Positions 34,346-42,148 of a DNA stretch of 64,000 nucleotides are shown piece by piece. The stretch is from Nitrospira sp. (lineage in GTDB: Bacteria; Nitrospirota; Nitrospiria; Nitrospirales; Nitrospiraceae): the NCBI GenBank assembly GCA_005116745.1, contig SWDS01000001.1, forward strand, positions 62,001-126,000, given 5' to 3'. Below the pieces are notes generated by a model. It worked only from the letters and a program-made list of their open reading frames with translations, searched no databases and was not told the origin of the DNA. The translations under genes and the position numbers were made by a program. How positions within the stretch are numbered: the stretch's first letter is position 1; every line of letters begins with the position of its first letter.

Positions 34346-35482
34346 CTACCGTTTGAACAGCCGCACGTAGTCATCGAAGATAAAGAGGCGATTACGCCTC
34401 TGACCGGTGAACTCCTTCAAAATGCCGAGCTTGACGAAGTCATCGATGAGCGCAGCGGCAGTGTTGGTTTCAGCCTGGATGAGGTTGGTCACCATCTTGA
34501 TGGTGGTCACCGGAGACTGGTAGAGCGATTGCATGAGTGTTTGCGCATTGGTCTGGCGGCGTACGTGGAACGTCGGCATATGCTTGCGTTCGATGCGTTC
34601 TTTCAGCGCCAGAATGTCCTTGAACACTTGGATAGAGAGGGCGATTGTCTCACGCATGCCGAGTAAAAAAAATCGCAGCCATGGTTCTAACTTGTGCGTC
34701 GTTCGGACAGCCATCAGTTGATCGTAATACTCGCCCTTGTGCCGCTCAAAGAAATCGGAGAGATACAGCGCGGGCTTTTGCAGAAGGTTGAAACTGACGA
34801 GATAGAGCACGATGAGCAGGCGGCCTAGGCGTCCGTTTCCGTCAAGAAATGGATGGATCGTCTCGAACTGGTAATGCATGAGCGCAACTTTGATCAGGTG
34901 CGGGACATGAATCTGGTCGTTGTGCATGAACTTCTCAAGATCGCTCATAAGGTCCGGCACATGCTGGTGGTGGGGAGGGATAAATGTGGCGTGCTTAAGG
35001 CTGATGCCGATCCAGTTTTGGCTGGTGCGAAATTCTCCTGGCTGTTTGTGCTTGCCGCGCACACCTTGTAATAGCACTGCATGGGTCTCGCGCAAGAGGC
35101 GGTTGGACAAGGGAATTTGACGCAACTGCTTGATGGAGAAATTAATTGCCTCGATATAGTTGTGTATTTCCTGCCAGTCATCGCGTTTTTCCGGATCGAC
35201 ATCGAGCTTACCGACCAGCGCCTCTTCAATGTTGGTCTGGGTGCCTTCGATACGGCTGGAGGTGGTTGCTTCTTTGGTGATGTGCATTCGGACGAAGAAA
35301 TCCACATCCGGGATGAGCTGAGAAAACGCGTTCAACTCCCCAATCAGACGGTTAGCCTCCTCCAGGAGAGTGAGAATCTCAGGATCGGATACGATCCATT
35401 CCCGGTTAATCGATGTGGGTGAAAAACTCCGATATTCATATTGTTGCTCGTACTCTCCTGCTTTGAATTCACTGATATTCAT
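34346..35482 (-). CDS. Fic family protein with N-terminal autoinhibitory motif
   Basis: 378 residues. The Fic active site is IHPFLDGNGRLGRLL (HPFx[D]GNGRxxR), so the enzyme should transfer AMP or another nucleotide to a target protein. An upstream SSRIEG motif near residue 77 fits the (S/T)xxxE(G/N) inhibitory helix of class II Fic proteins, whose Glu blocks ATP. The C-terminal 80 residues form a winged-helix domain (TTIKMVTNLIQAETNTAAAL). A cluster of palindromic half-sites lies just upstream and may be its own operator. It is followed by the YgiT-type gene. Confidence 0.9.
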   Translation of the reverse strand: MNISEFKAGEYEQQYEYRSFSPTSINREWIVSDPEILTLLEEANRLIGELNAFSQLIPDVDFFVRMHITKEATTSSRIEGTQTNIEEALVGKLDVDPEKRDDWQEIHNYIEAINFSIKQLRQIPLSNRLLRETHAVLLQGVRGKHKQPGEFRTSQNWIGISLKHATFIPPHHQHVPDLMSDLEKFMHNDQIHVPHLIKVALMHYQFETIHPFLDGNGRLGRLLIVLYLVSFNLLQKPALYLSDFFERHKGEYYDQLMAVRTTHKLEPWLRFFLLGMRETIALSIQVFKDILALKERIERKHMPTFHVRRQTNAQTLMQSLYQSPVTTIKMVTNLIQAETNTAAALIDDFVKLGILKEFTGQRRNRLFIFDDYVRLFKR

Positions 35483-35531
35483 AGGTTTTCCTGTCGCTGT
35501 CTTTCCGATTTGAACTAAGGCCTCCCGCTAT

Positions 35532-35579
35532 GTCAAATAGGTGGCACCAATTTGATATAAGATTTGACGTATGTCAAAT
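35532..35579 (-). promoter_or_regulatory. Cluster of ATTTGAC/GTCAAAT half-sites upstream of fic
   Basis: ATTTGAC-GTAT-GTCAAAT (35562-35579) is a perfect palindrome with 7-bp arms. Further half-sites are GTCAAAT at 35532-35538 and ATTTGAT at 35550-35556. Read toward the Fic gene, two copies of TTGACATA occur, which also resemble -35 elements, so binding here would control fic transcription. The Fic protein's own winged helix is the obvious candidate regulator (inference). Confidence 0.6.
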
Positions 35580-35669
35580 GTCTGGATGGTGTTAGGAGAA
35601 AGCTATTCAATCACTGGCCGACCAGTGCCGGAATCGAGAAGACGCTGATGGCGATTTAATGGAAGGTGG

Positions 35670-36291
35670 TTACGGAAGCAGGTGCAAGTAGTGCAAGAAC
35701 CATCTGCTTGCCTGTTCCGCCACCTGTTCCAGCGTACCCGGTTCCTCGAAGAGGTGAGTGGCACCGGGGACGATGATGAGCTGCTTTTCGCAGGTCAGGA
35801 GTTCGTAGGCTGCCTGGTTCATCTCAATCACCGGTTCATCATGGCCACCGACGATCAACAGGGTCGGAGCTGTGACCGATGGTAGATAGGGTTCAGCCAG
35901 GTCCGGTCGCCCTCCTCGTGACACCACGGCCTTGACGTTCGCTGGCTCTCGTGCGGCAGCTTGCAATGCTGCTCCGGCGCCGGTGCTGGCCCCGAAATAA
36001 CCGACCTCTCAATCTTTCGTCCGTGGTTCCGCTTCCAGCCAGTAGATCGATATCGAATACCTTGCGCCGATCATCCGCGTCTTCTTCGGTCAATAAATCG
36101 AGCAGCAACGTGGCAAGTCCGTCTCGTTGTAACTGGCGGGCGACGAAATTGTTATGAGGGCTCAATCGCCCACTACCACTCCCATGTGCAAAGACCACCA
36201 TGCCGCATGGACTGACCGGGAGTCCGAGGATGCCCTCCAGGGTAATTGTCCATTTTGTGATCCTGACGCGGTGCTCGTGCAGGGATGTCAA
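35670..36291 (-). pseudogene. Alpha/beta hydrolase (dienelactone-hydrolase-type), broken
   Basis: The N-terminal part starts at a TTG (36291) overlapping the pentapeptide gene's stop and reads MVVFAHGSGSGRLSPHN... to FDIDLLA. The sequence then continues in another frame as IYWLEAEPRTKD, meets an in-frame TGA, and resumes as EVGYFGASTGAGAALQAA with the nucleophile motif G-x-S-x-G, followed by VGGHDEPV and ATHLFEEPG (Asp and His of the triad). So a short deletion with frame change and one stop have broken an otherwise complete gene. It belonged to the pentapeptide-repeat gene's operon. Confidence 0.82.
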
Positions 36292-37718
36292 GGCTGTCCC
36301 TTTTTCTTTGCGGAGCTGCAGGGAGCCGGACGGCTGAGCCCAGGTGGCAATTTGGTCTTGTCGTCGACGCAGGCAACATTCAGTTGTGTCTGTGAGAGAC
36401 CAATGACCGACGAGAGGATGGCTCCCGCGAAGTTCGCGCGACTCAAGTCTGCTGAGTCTAGTCGAGCGCCGCTCAAATTACCCGAAACAAATGTGGCATC
36501 TTGTAGGTTCGTGTCCTGAAGGTTGGCGTGGGTCATGTTGGAGTGGCTGAAATTCGACCCGCGAAGATCCGCGCCGACAAAATTGGCCGATTCCAGAGTG
36601 GCCCTGTTGAACTGTGCGTGCTGGAAAGAGGATTTCGGAGCGTAGAGTTCGCTCAGATCGCCGTTCATGAAGTTGGTGCGCAGTCCCTTGGCCTCAATAA
36701 GGATCGCGCGGGTGAGGTTCGCATCCAGGAAATCGGCTTCATCGAGGACGGCGTGATAGAGAATAGCCATCCGGAGCTTCGCCGAGTGCACATCCGCCTT
36801 GACCAGAGCGGCCTGTTCTAGGTTGGCTCCTTCCAAATCCGCGTCATGCAGGTCTGCGCCATGTAGGCTGGCGTACCGAAGGTCTGCGCCGCGAAGAATC
36901 GCTTCCTTCAGGTTTGCGTCACGCAAATTTGCTTCGTCCAGATAGGCGCTTTCCATGTCGGTTTCGATCAGGCGGGCCCCTTCCAATTGCGCACGGTCCA
37001 GCAGCGCGCCCTGAAGATTAGCCCGATGCAGATTCGCATTGGTCAGGACGGTGCGGCGCAGGTCGGCGCCTGTCAGATCAGTGTTCACCAGGACCGCACC
37101 TTTCAGGGTTGCTCCGTAAAAATACGCCTCGACGAAGTTGCCGTCGGTCAAGTCGGCAGAGGTGAGATCGGCGCCCTCAAATTGCGCCCGCTCGAACGAG
37201 GCTTCGCGTAGTTTGGCGCCGACCAGGACAGCGTCGAAGAGCGCAGCTTCATCGCCGATGGCTCGGGAGAGATTTGCGCCAGTGAGCCGGGCACGGCGCA
37301 GATCGGCTCCGGAGAGATTACTGTCTTCTAGGAGGGCTTTGGTGAGGTCAGCCCCGGCAAGGCTAGCCTGAGCCAGGTTGACCTGAGCCAGCTTCGCTTG
37401 ACGCAGGACCGTACCCTCCAGATCGGCCCGTTCGAGATTCGCTCCCGCGAGTGCTGCCCGGCTCAGATCCGCTTGGCAGAGCTCCATCCTTTTGGCATCA
37501 GGGTTGCCCCGATACTCCACCCATCGTTCATGCGAACGCACGAGGGTCTGTAATGTCTTGGCCGGGACAGGCTTCTGCTTGTAAGCGCTCTTACAGAGGG
37601 GAACCGCGAGCGACGTCGTGTTAGAAGCAGGTGAGCCTGCCGCTCCGGCCCATGAGGCGGGAAGTCCGATGAGGATGATCATCCCTACAATGACGGTCGG
37701 TAAGGAAAGGCGGTTCAT
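36288..37718 (-). CDS. Secreted pentapeptide-repeat protein
   Basis: 476 residues from the ATG at 37718 with an AAGGAG site. A signal peptide (VIVGMIILIGLPASWAGA) is followed by a short Cys-containing region and then about sixty A(D/N)LxX pentapeptides from residue 90 to near the end, giving a long right-handed beta-helix. An SRANFAGAI unit is near the end, then VACVDDKTKLPPGLSRPAPC with a possible disulfide. The family's beta-helices often act as scaffolds or mimic DNA; export makes an envelope role likelier here. It overlaps the broken hydrolase gene by four bases. Confidence 0.9.
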   Translation of the reverse strand: MNRLSLPTVIVGMIILIGLPASWAGAAGSPASNTTSLAVPLCKSAYKQKPVPAKTLQTLVRSHERWVEYRGNPDAKRMELCQADLSRAALAGANLERADLEGTVLRQAKLAQVNLAQASLAGADLTKALLEDSNLSGADLRRARLTGANLSRAIGDEAALFDAVLVGAKLREASFERAQFEGADLTSADLTDGNFVEAYFYGATLKGAVLVNTDLTGADLRRTVLTNANLHRANLQGALLDRAQLEGARLIETDMESAYLDEANLRDANLKEAILRGADLRYASLHGADLHDADLEGANLEQAALVKADVHSAKLRMAILYHAVLDEADFLDANLTRAILIEAKGLRTNFMNGDLSELYAPKSSFQHAQFNRATLESANFVGADLRGSNFSHSNMTHANLQDTNLQDATFVSGNLSGARLDSADLSRANFAGAILSSVIGLSQTQLNVACVDDKTKLPPGLSRPAPCSSAKKKGQP

Positions 37719-37962
37719 CTCGTGTCTCCTTCGGTGGTACATCCTGGGTTTGACCTTCAAGGCTAGGCGTTGCAAGGCCGTGGGAATCCGATTGTCACAG
37801 GTTCAAGCGCTCGCAGGGATTCAGGAACCCGTTCCATCGGCGCCCTTCGGCCAAGGTTGATAAGCAAGCAGGGTGCGGCAGCGCATACTGATCAGAGCAA
37901 TGGGAAGACCGGGTGCCTGAAACCGTTGACGATAGTTCTCCAGGGTCAAGTGAATCGTAGCC

Positions 37963-38364
37963 TCACCTTGAGTAGATCGATGATCGTCCTTCTTGCGACA
38001 GAAGGCGTATGTACGCCACGGCGTCTTGCATTTCTTCGTCGGTGAGCTGGCCGCGCCAAGAATGCATTGGGCTGAAGACCACACCGTGCTCGATCGTTCG
38101 CAGTAACTCTTCATCGGATTTTAGGAATGACCGGAAGCGCTGAAAATCAGCCGGTGGGACTTTCAAGGAAGTGGCGGTAGGGCCGTCTCCTTGACCGGTA
38201 AGACCGTGGCAGTCCTGACAGTGGTGCTGATAGATCGATTTCCCGCGTGTGATGTCCGGCGGATAGTCCTGGGCGTACAAAGGAGATAGCACCAGACCAA
38301 TCAGAACGAGAAGGGTCCACAGTCCCACGATGAAGAATAGATTCTCGGTGTATTGTGATTGCAT
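37963..38364 (-). CDS. Class I cytochrome c, membrane-anchored or secreted
   Basis: 133 residues. A single hydrophobic N-terminal helix (FFIVGLWTLLVLIGLVLSPLYA) may be an anchor or signal. One haem site, CQDCH, follows GKSIYQHH, and the distal Met lies in VVFSPMHSW, giving His/Met ligation. The LTDEEMQDAVAYIRLL helix is the usual C-terminal one. It should carry electrons in the periplasm. A 126-bp inverted-repeat element separates it from the zinc-ribbon gene upstream. Confidence 0.88.
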   Translation of the reverse strand: MQSQYTENLFFIVGLWTLLVLIGLVLSPLYAQDYPPDITRGKSIYQHHCQDCHGLTGQGDGPTATSLKVPPADFQRFRSFLKSDEELLRTIEHGVVFSPMHSWRGQLTDEEMQDAVAYIRLLSQEGRSSIYSR

Positions 38365-38379
38365 GACCCACCTAGTCCT

Positions 38380-38505
38380 GCAGCGTGTTCAAAAAGGCCG
38401 TCCAACAAGGCCGCAGCGAGAGAGGGGCCGAGGCGTACCCTCTGGGGTACGTTGAGGGCCTGAACGATGCGAGAACGCCGTTGGCGGACTTTTTCAACAT
38501 GCTGC
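38380..38505. repeat. 126-bp inverted-repeat element (REP/MITE-like)
   Basis: The ends GCAGCGTGTTCAAAAAGGCC (38380-38399) and the reverse complement of 38486-38505 agree at 17 of 20 positions. Inside is a perfect 7-bp stem with 4-base loop, CGTACCC-TCTG-GGGTACG (38434-38451). The element fills the whole gap between the cytochrome gene and the zinc-ribbon stop codon. Size, terminal repeats and location suggest a dispersed non-autonomous element or a REP-type repeat. Confidence 0.75.
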
Positions 38506-38669
38506 TAACTCTTCTTCGTGGTGTGAGCGATAAAGGAACTGAACAGCTGCTGCAGCTTCTTGCTTCCGCAGGCCGGGCATGCCACCTCGCCTGCTGCATG
38601 CTCATTCAATGTTACCACGATCAACGATTCCTTCCCGCAATCGAGGCACGTATAGTCGTACATTGGCAT
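38505..38669 (-). CDS. FmdB-type zinc ribbon protein
   Basis: 54 residues from the ATG at 38669. The start MPMYDYTCLDCG with a later CPACGSKKL gives the two CxxC pairs of the FmdB zinc ribbon, and the tail LQQLFSSFIAH is usual for the family. Its role is unknown; such proteins are thought to act in regulation or assembly. It lies 19 bases after the tandem USP gene on the same strand, so they are co-transcribed. Confidence 0.8.
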   Translation of the reverse strand: MPMYDYTCLDCGKESLIVVTLNEHAAGEVACPACGSKKLQQLFSSFIAHTTKKS

Positions 38670-38688
38670 GGTGCGTCCCTTTCGACTA

Positions 38689-39552
38689 TCAACCAACAAT
38701 CATGAGTGGATAGGTCCCTTGGTGCAACAGCGCATGTGACACGCTGCCGAGCACCATACGGGTGATGCCGCGGCGTCCACGGGATCCTGCGAGAATAAGG
38801 TCTGGATTCAAGGCCTTGGCTTCCTGAAGAATTCCCTCGACCGGGGTACTCAACGTAGTCGCCACGCGGGTTTGATAGCCCAATGGTCTGAGCTTGGCGG
38901 CTATCTCGTCGAGGAAGTCTTTCGCCTTGCCAAGGGAATGGGTTTCCATATGCTCGGCCGAGACCGCATCCACCGGCCAGGGTGGCCTGGTATGGGGGAG
39001 AACGGTGAACAGGGTAATCGTGGGGGGAGTACGAAAGGGTTTCTGTTGAAGGAAGGAGAGAGCATGGTCTGCATCATAGCTCCCTTGCAGGGGAAGCAAG
39101 ATATGATGAAGCCTTTTTAAGGGGCCAGGAAGAATCAGTTTTGCGCCAGATCCGAATGTCAGCACTCGGTGGGAGACACTTCCAACGAGCCGCTCCTTGA
39201 TCGGTCCAAGGCCTCTGGCACCCAAGAGAATGAGGTGTATCTTTTGCTGTTCAGACAACGCCACGATCTGATCCACCGGAGATCCAACGACCAAATGCTT
39301 CGTGACCGGTCCGGCATCTAATGGCAGCAAGGACACGATGCGATCCAACAAGCGAGTCCCGTCGTCGCGCATGTTGCGCTCGACCGATTCGTACAGTTCT
39401 TGTGCTACCTCCGGAATCATCATGGGATAGGCTGGACTCGGAACATCAAGCACATGCACGAGGTGCAGTTCCTCGGCACGAGCTAAGTATTTCAAGGCGC
39501 GCACGGCTTCATAGGAATGGTCTGAACCATCCACTGCAAGTAAGAGCTTCAT
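38689..39552 (-). CDS. Universal stress protein, two USP domains
   Basis: 287 residues in two UspA domains. Domain 1 starts MKLLLAVDGSDHS and has GARGLGPIKERLVGS; domain 2 has GSRGRRGITRMVLGSVSHAL. Both keep G-2x-G-9x-G-S, so both may bind ATP. The ATG is preceded by TGAGG, which overlaps the stop of the small membrane gene eight bases upstream. Cytoplasmic stress-survival protein; it is the first large gene of a unit that also makes the FmdB zinc ribbon. Confidence 0.92.
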   Translation of the reverse strand: MKLLLAVDGSDHSYEAVRALKYLARAEELHLVHVLDVPSPAYPMMIPEVAQELYESVERNMRDDGTRLLDRIVSLLPLDAGPVTKHLVVGSPVDQIVALSEQQKIHLILLGARGLGPIKERLVGSVSHRVLTFGSGAKLILPGPLKRLHHILLPLQGSYDADHALSFLQQKPFRTPPTITLFTVLPHTRPPWPVDAVSAEHMETHSLGKAKDFLDEIAAKLRPLGYQTRVATTLSTPVEGILQEAKALNPDLILAGSRGRRGITRMVLGSVSHALLHQGTYPLMIVG

Positions 39553-39559
39553 AAGAACC

Positions 39560-39655
39560 TCATTGACAATCTGCCAGACAGAAGAAAATGACGTAGATTA
39601 CAATCGCGAGACCAAAGCCCACTGCTCCGAGCAGGAGCCACTGTGCACGTGTCAT
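39560..39655 (-). CDS. Small single-helix membrane protein (31 aa)
   Basis: The minus-strand frame from ATG 39655 to TGA 39560 encodes MTRAQWLLLGAVGFGLAIVI then YVIFFCLADCQ: one membrane helix with a positively charged N-terminus and two Cys at the far end. It is too short for routine gene finding. A G-rich stretch precedes the ATG, and the stop lies eight bases before the USP start, so it is probably the first gene of that unit. No known family recognised. Confidence 0.55.
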   Translation of the reverse strand: MTRAQWLLLGAVGFGLAIVIYVIFFCLADCQ

Positions 39656-39668
39656 GCTTTCCCCCCTA

Positions 39669-39685
39669 CTGAAGATGGTCTTCAG
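39669..39685. promoter_or_regulatory. Perfect 7-bp inverted repeat upstream of the small membrane gene
   Basis: CTGAAGA-TGG-TCTTCAG. It lies 14 bases upstream of the ATG at 39655 and could be an operator or a short mRNA hairpin that covers the ribosome-binding region. Confidence 0.4.
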
Positions 39686-39990
39686 CAAGTCCAATGCCGT
39701 TCAAGGAGAAGATCGTCAGGGATAAGGAGTGAAGAGGGAAAGACATATTGTTGCGAAATTCCCTTGCCCCTAACCGCTTATCCTTCATGCCTTCTGGCGC
39801 CTTCTGCCACAGCAGGCGAATGACTTCTGTAGCAGAGCGCCACTTCTCTTGGAGACGGAATCAATGGCCAAGCGCCCATCGTGAAGGCAAAGAACTGCAA
39901 ACCTGTGGTTTCCCCGAGCTCTCCACCATCCCTGACCGTGTTTGGCGAATGGCATCGCCCTTGCTCAATTATTCGCCAGGAGGATCGTTC

Positions 39991-40494
39991 ATGGGGAAGG
40001 AGACAAATCTCTTCGAGACCATACTGGTTCCGGTTGATTTTTCCCCCTGTTCAGATGAAGCATTTCGGGTCGCCTGTCAGCTCGCTCGACTGTGTGGGGC
40101 GGCAGTGCTTGTTCTGCACGTGATCGACACCAGTGCGCTTGCTGCATTCAATCGATTGGGTTTGCTGGCTGTTCCATCCGATGCCGCGCCACAGCGCCGC
40201 CGCTTACGCCATCATGCCCGTCTAAAAGTGAGGCAGTTGTTGGAGTCGAAAGTAGCCACGGATGTGAAGATCACACGCCTGATCGTGGAGGGGGTGCCCT
40301 TCGTCGAGATCGCCAAAGTTGCGCGCACGGGGGATATCGATCTGGTCGTGATAGGAAGCTACGGCGGTCGGTCCGGCAGTGTGGACAGGATTTTCTTTGG
40401 CAGCACGGCAGAAAAGGTCGTTCGCACAGCCGGATGTCCTGTCTTGACCGTGCCGCTTGAGGCATCCGCGCCACAGCGGAAGTCCACGCGTTGA
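39991..40494 (+). CDS. Universal stress protein, single USP domain
   Basis: 167 residues from the ATG at 39991 with a clear AGGAGG site. The domain begins ETILVPVDFSPCSDEAFRVA and ends with GSYGGRSGSVDRIFFGSTAEKVV, the ATP-binding G-2x-G-9x-G-S motif. A basic/Pro tail follows. It heads a plus-strand unit continuing with the cupredoxin gene (30 bases later) and another tandem USP. Confidence 0.9.
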   Translation: MGKETNLFETILVPVDFSPCSDEAFRVACQLARLCGAAVLVLHVIDTSALAAFNRLGLLAVPSDAAPQRRRLRHHARLKVRQLLESKVATDVKITRLIVEGVPFVEIAKVARTGDIDLVVIGSYGGRSGSVDRIFFGSTAEKVVRTAGCPVLTVPLEASAPQRKSTR

Positions 40495-40524
40495 TCAATA
40501 GTTAATTGGCAGATGGAGGATCTG

Positions 40525-40956
40525 ATGACGATTGGGGCAAGTTTGGTACAGTGGCGCAGGTTGGGAATGGTTCTCTCCATGGTCTGTCTAGCCTGGATGT
40601 ATGGGTCGGTTCTCCTGGCGCAATCCGAACAAGTGGTGGACGTGACGATCAAGGATTCTCGTTTTGTGACGAAGCAAAGCCCGTTACGCTTGGGGTTTCC
40701 TACCGTCATCAAGGTACGGAATGATGATGCGGAGCGACACGATTTCAGCTCGACCATGTTTGAAGGGATTCCGACACAGATTGAAAAGGACGGCGTGATC
40801 GTCTATGGCCGTGGGGTGGGGGGAGTCTATCTCGATCCGAAACAGGACGCCACGATTCGATTTGACATGACGCGACCAGGCCGGCATGTCTTTCGATGCT
40901 CGATTCACCCGACGATGAGCGGAGAGTTACTTCTATTAAGTGCGGAGGCAGTGTGA
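40525..40956 (+). CDS. Cupredoxin-like blue copper protein, periplasmic
   Basis: 143 residues from the ATG at 40525 (GGAGG five bases before). A signal peptide ends near LLAQS. The Greek-key core keeps the type-1 copper ligands: His in ERHDFSS, then Cys, His and Met in VFRCSIHPTMSGELLLL. It should be a small electron carrier in the periplasm. It lies between two USP genes, and its TGA overlaps the GTG of the next USP by four bases, which ties a periplasmic copper protein to cytoplasmic stress proteins. Confidence 0.82.
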   Translation: MTIGASLVQWRRLGMVLSMVCLAWMYGSVLLAQSEQVVDVTIKDSRFVTKQSPLRLGFPTVIKVRNDDAERHDFSSTMFEGIPTQIEKDGVIVYGRGVGGVYLDPKQDATIRFDMTRPGRHVFRCSIHPTMSGELLLLSAEAV

Positions 40957-41909
40957 GTGTGCCAGCAGGGGGGCTGAGAATTCTCTTGGCCACTGATGGG
41001 TCACAGGGATCGGTGCGGGCAGAGGCCTATGCCTGTGCGCTCGCCCAATCGTGGGGGGCCTCGCTGACCGTGATGAGCGTTCTGGAGTTTCCTCCGGGGA
41101 TGAACCCGGACTATGCGGTGAATCGATTGTACCTCGATGAATTGATGCAGGAGACAACAACCAGACTGGTGGACGTAACAGCACGGGCGGGCGGCCTTGG
41201 GCTCTTAGCCCAGTCTCGCATTGCAACCGGAATCCCAAGTGAAGAAGTGTTGGCCGTTGCAGGGGCTGAAGACGCAGATCTGGTCGTGGTTGGGACGAGA
41301 GGGAAGACCGGTCTCGAGCACGTTTTACTGGGAAGCACGGCTGAGCGAATCATTCGCATGGCACCCTGTCCCGTGTTGACCGTCCCGGCGGGGAAGCAGC
41401 GCGCAGGGGAACGTCTGAAGGCCACCTTCACGAGAATGCTCGTGCCGGTCGACTTCTCAGATTGCTCACGTGACGCACTGGAGTATGGAGCGTTGATCGC
41501 ACAACGATGGAAAACCTCATTGAAGCTCTTTCATGTGCTAGAGCCGGTGTCGTACGGGTTAGACTTTACGCTGCCCCAAATGGCTCATAGGGAATCGAGC
41601 AAGACAGCCATTACGAAGCGGCTATCGGATTTCGTCTCCGCGCTCACTTCCCTCGGCCTTGTATCCGACTTCTTGATTTCGGGCGGGCTGCCGGCCGATT
41701 CCATCCTTGATGCGGCTCGAGCCCAATCGGTTGATGTGATTGTGATGGGGACGCATGGCCGCCGGGGGGTGTCTCATGCGTTGTTCGGCAGTGTCACGGA
41801 GTCCGTTCTACGGAGATCCTCCTGCCCTGTTCTCACCGTACGGAGCCTGAAGTTACCGCCAGACCATCGTCGTATCCTCTCGGGACTATCGATGCCGCCC
41901 ACTGTGTAA
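40953..41909 (+). CDS. Universal stress protein, two USP domains
   Basis: 318 residues if the GTG at 40953 is used; it has CGGAGG just upstream and overlaps the cupredoxin stop (GTGTGA). Domain 1 has LRILLATDGSQGS and GTRGKTGLEHVLLGSTAERI; domain 2 has TRMLVPVDFSDCS and GTHGRRGVSHALFGSVTESV. Both keep the ATP motif. The next gene (DUF2934) starts 14 bases later, so the unit continues. Confidence 0.9.
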   Translation: MSVPAGGLRILLATDGSQGSVRAEAYACALAQSWGASLTVMSVLEFPPGMNPDYAVNRLYLDELMQETTTRLVDVTARAGGLGLLAQSRIATGIPSEEVLAVAGAEDADLVVVGTRGKTGLEHVLLGSTAERIIRMAPCPVLTVPAGKQRAGERLKATFTRMLVPVDFSDCSRDALEYGALIAQRWKTSLKLFHVLEPVSYGLDFTLPQMAHRESSKTAITKRLSDFVSALTSLGLVSDFLISGGLPADSILDAARAQSVDVIVMGTHGRRGVSHALFGSVTESVLRRSSCPVLTVRSLKLPPDHRRILSGLSMPPTV

Positions 41910-41923
41910 CCCAGGAGCAAGTC

Positions 41924-42148
41924 ATGCGAACGCGAAAAACAATAACTAGTAAAGCCAAAGGTCGAGTCGTCTCCAAGACAAGACGAGCCGAGAAACCCAT
42001 CGAATTGCCGGATGGCATGTGGGAACGGATTTCGCAGAAAGCGTACGAACTGTGGGAACAGCGCGGACGTCAAGATGGCAACGCGTTTCGAGATTGGCTC
42101 GACGCGGAAGTAATCGTCATGGAAGAAATACATGAATCCCGCGAGTGA
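41924..42148 (+). CDS. DUF2934 small protein
   Basis: 74 residues. After a basic head comes the DUF2934 core ERISQKAYELWEQRGRQDGN followed by FRDWLDAE. The family is short, acidic-helical and of unknown function; it is common near stress genes. An AGGAG site precedes the ATG. It overlaps the next gene by 17 bases. Confidence 0.85.
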   Translation: MRTRKTITSKAKGRVVSKTRRAEKPIELPDGMWERISQKAYELWEQRGRQDGNAFRDWLDAEVIVMEEIHESRE

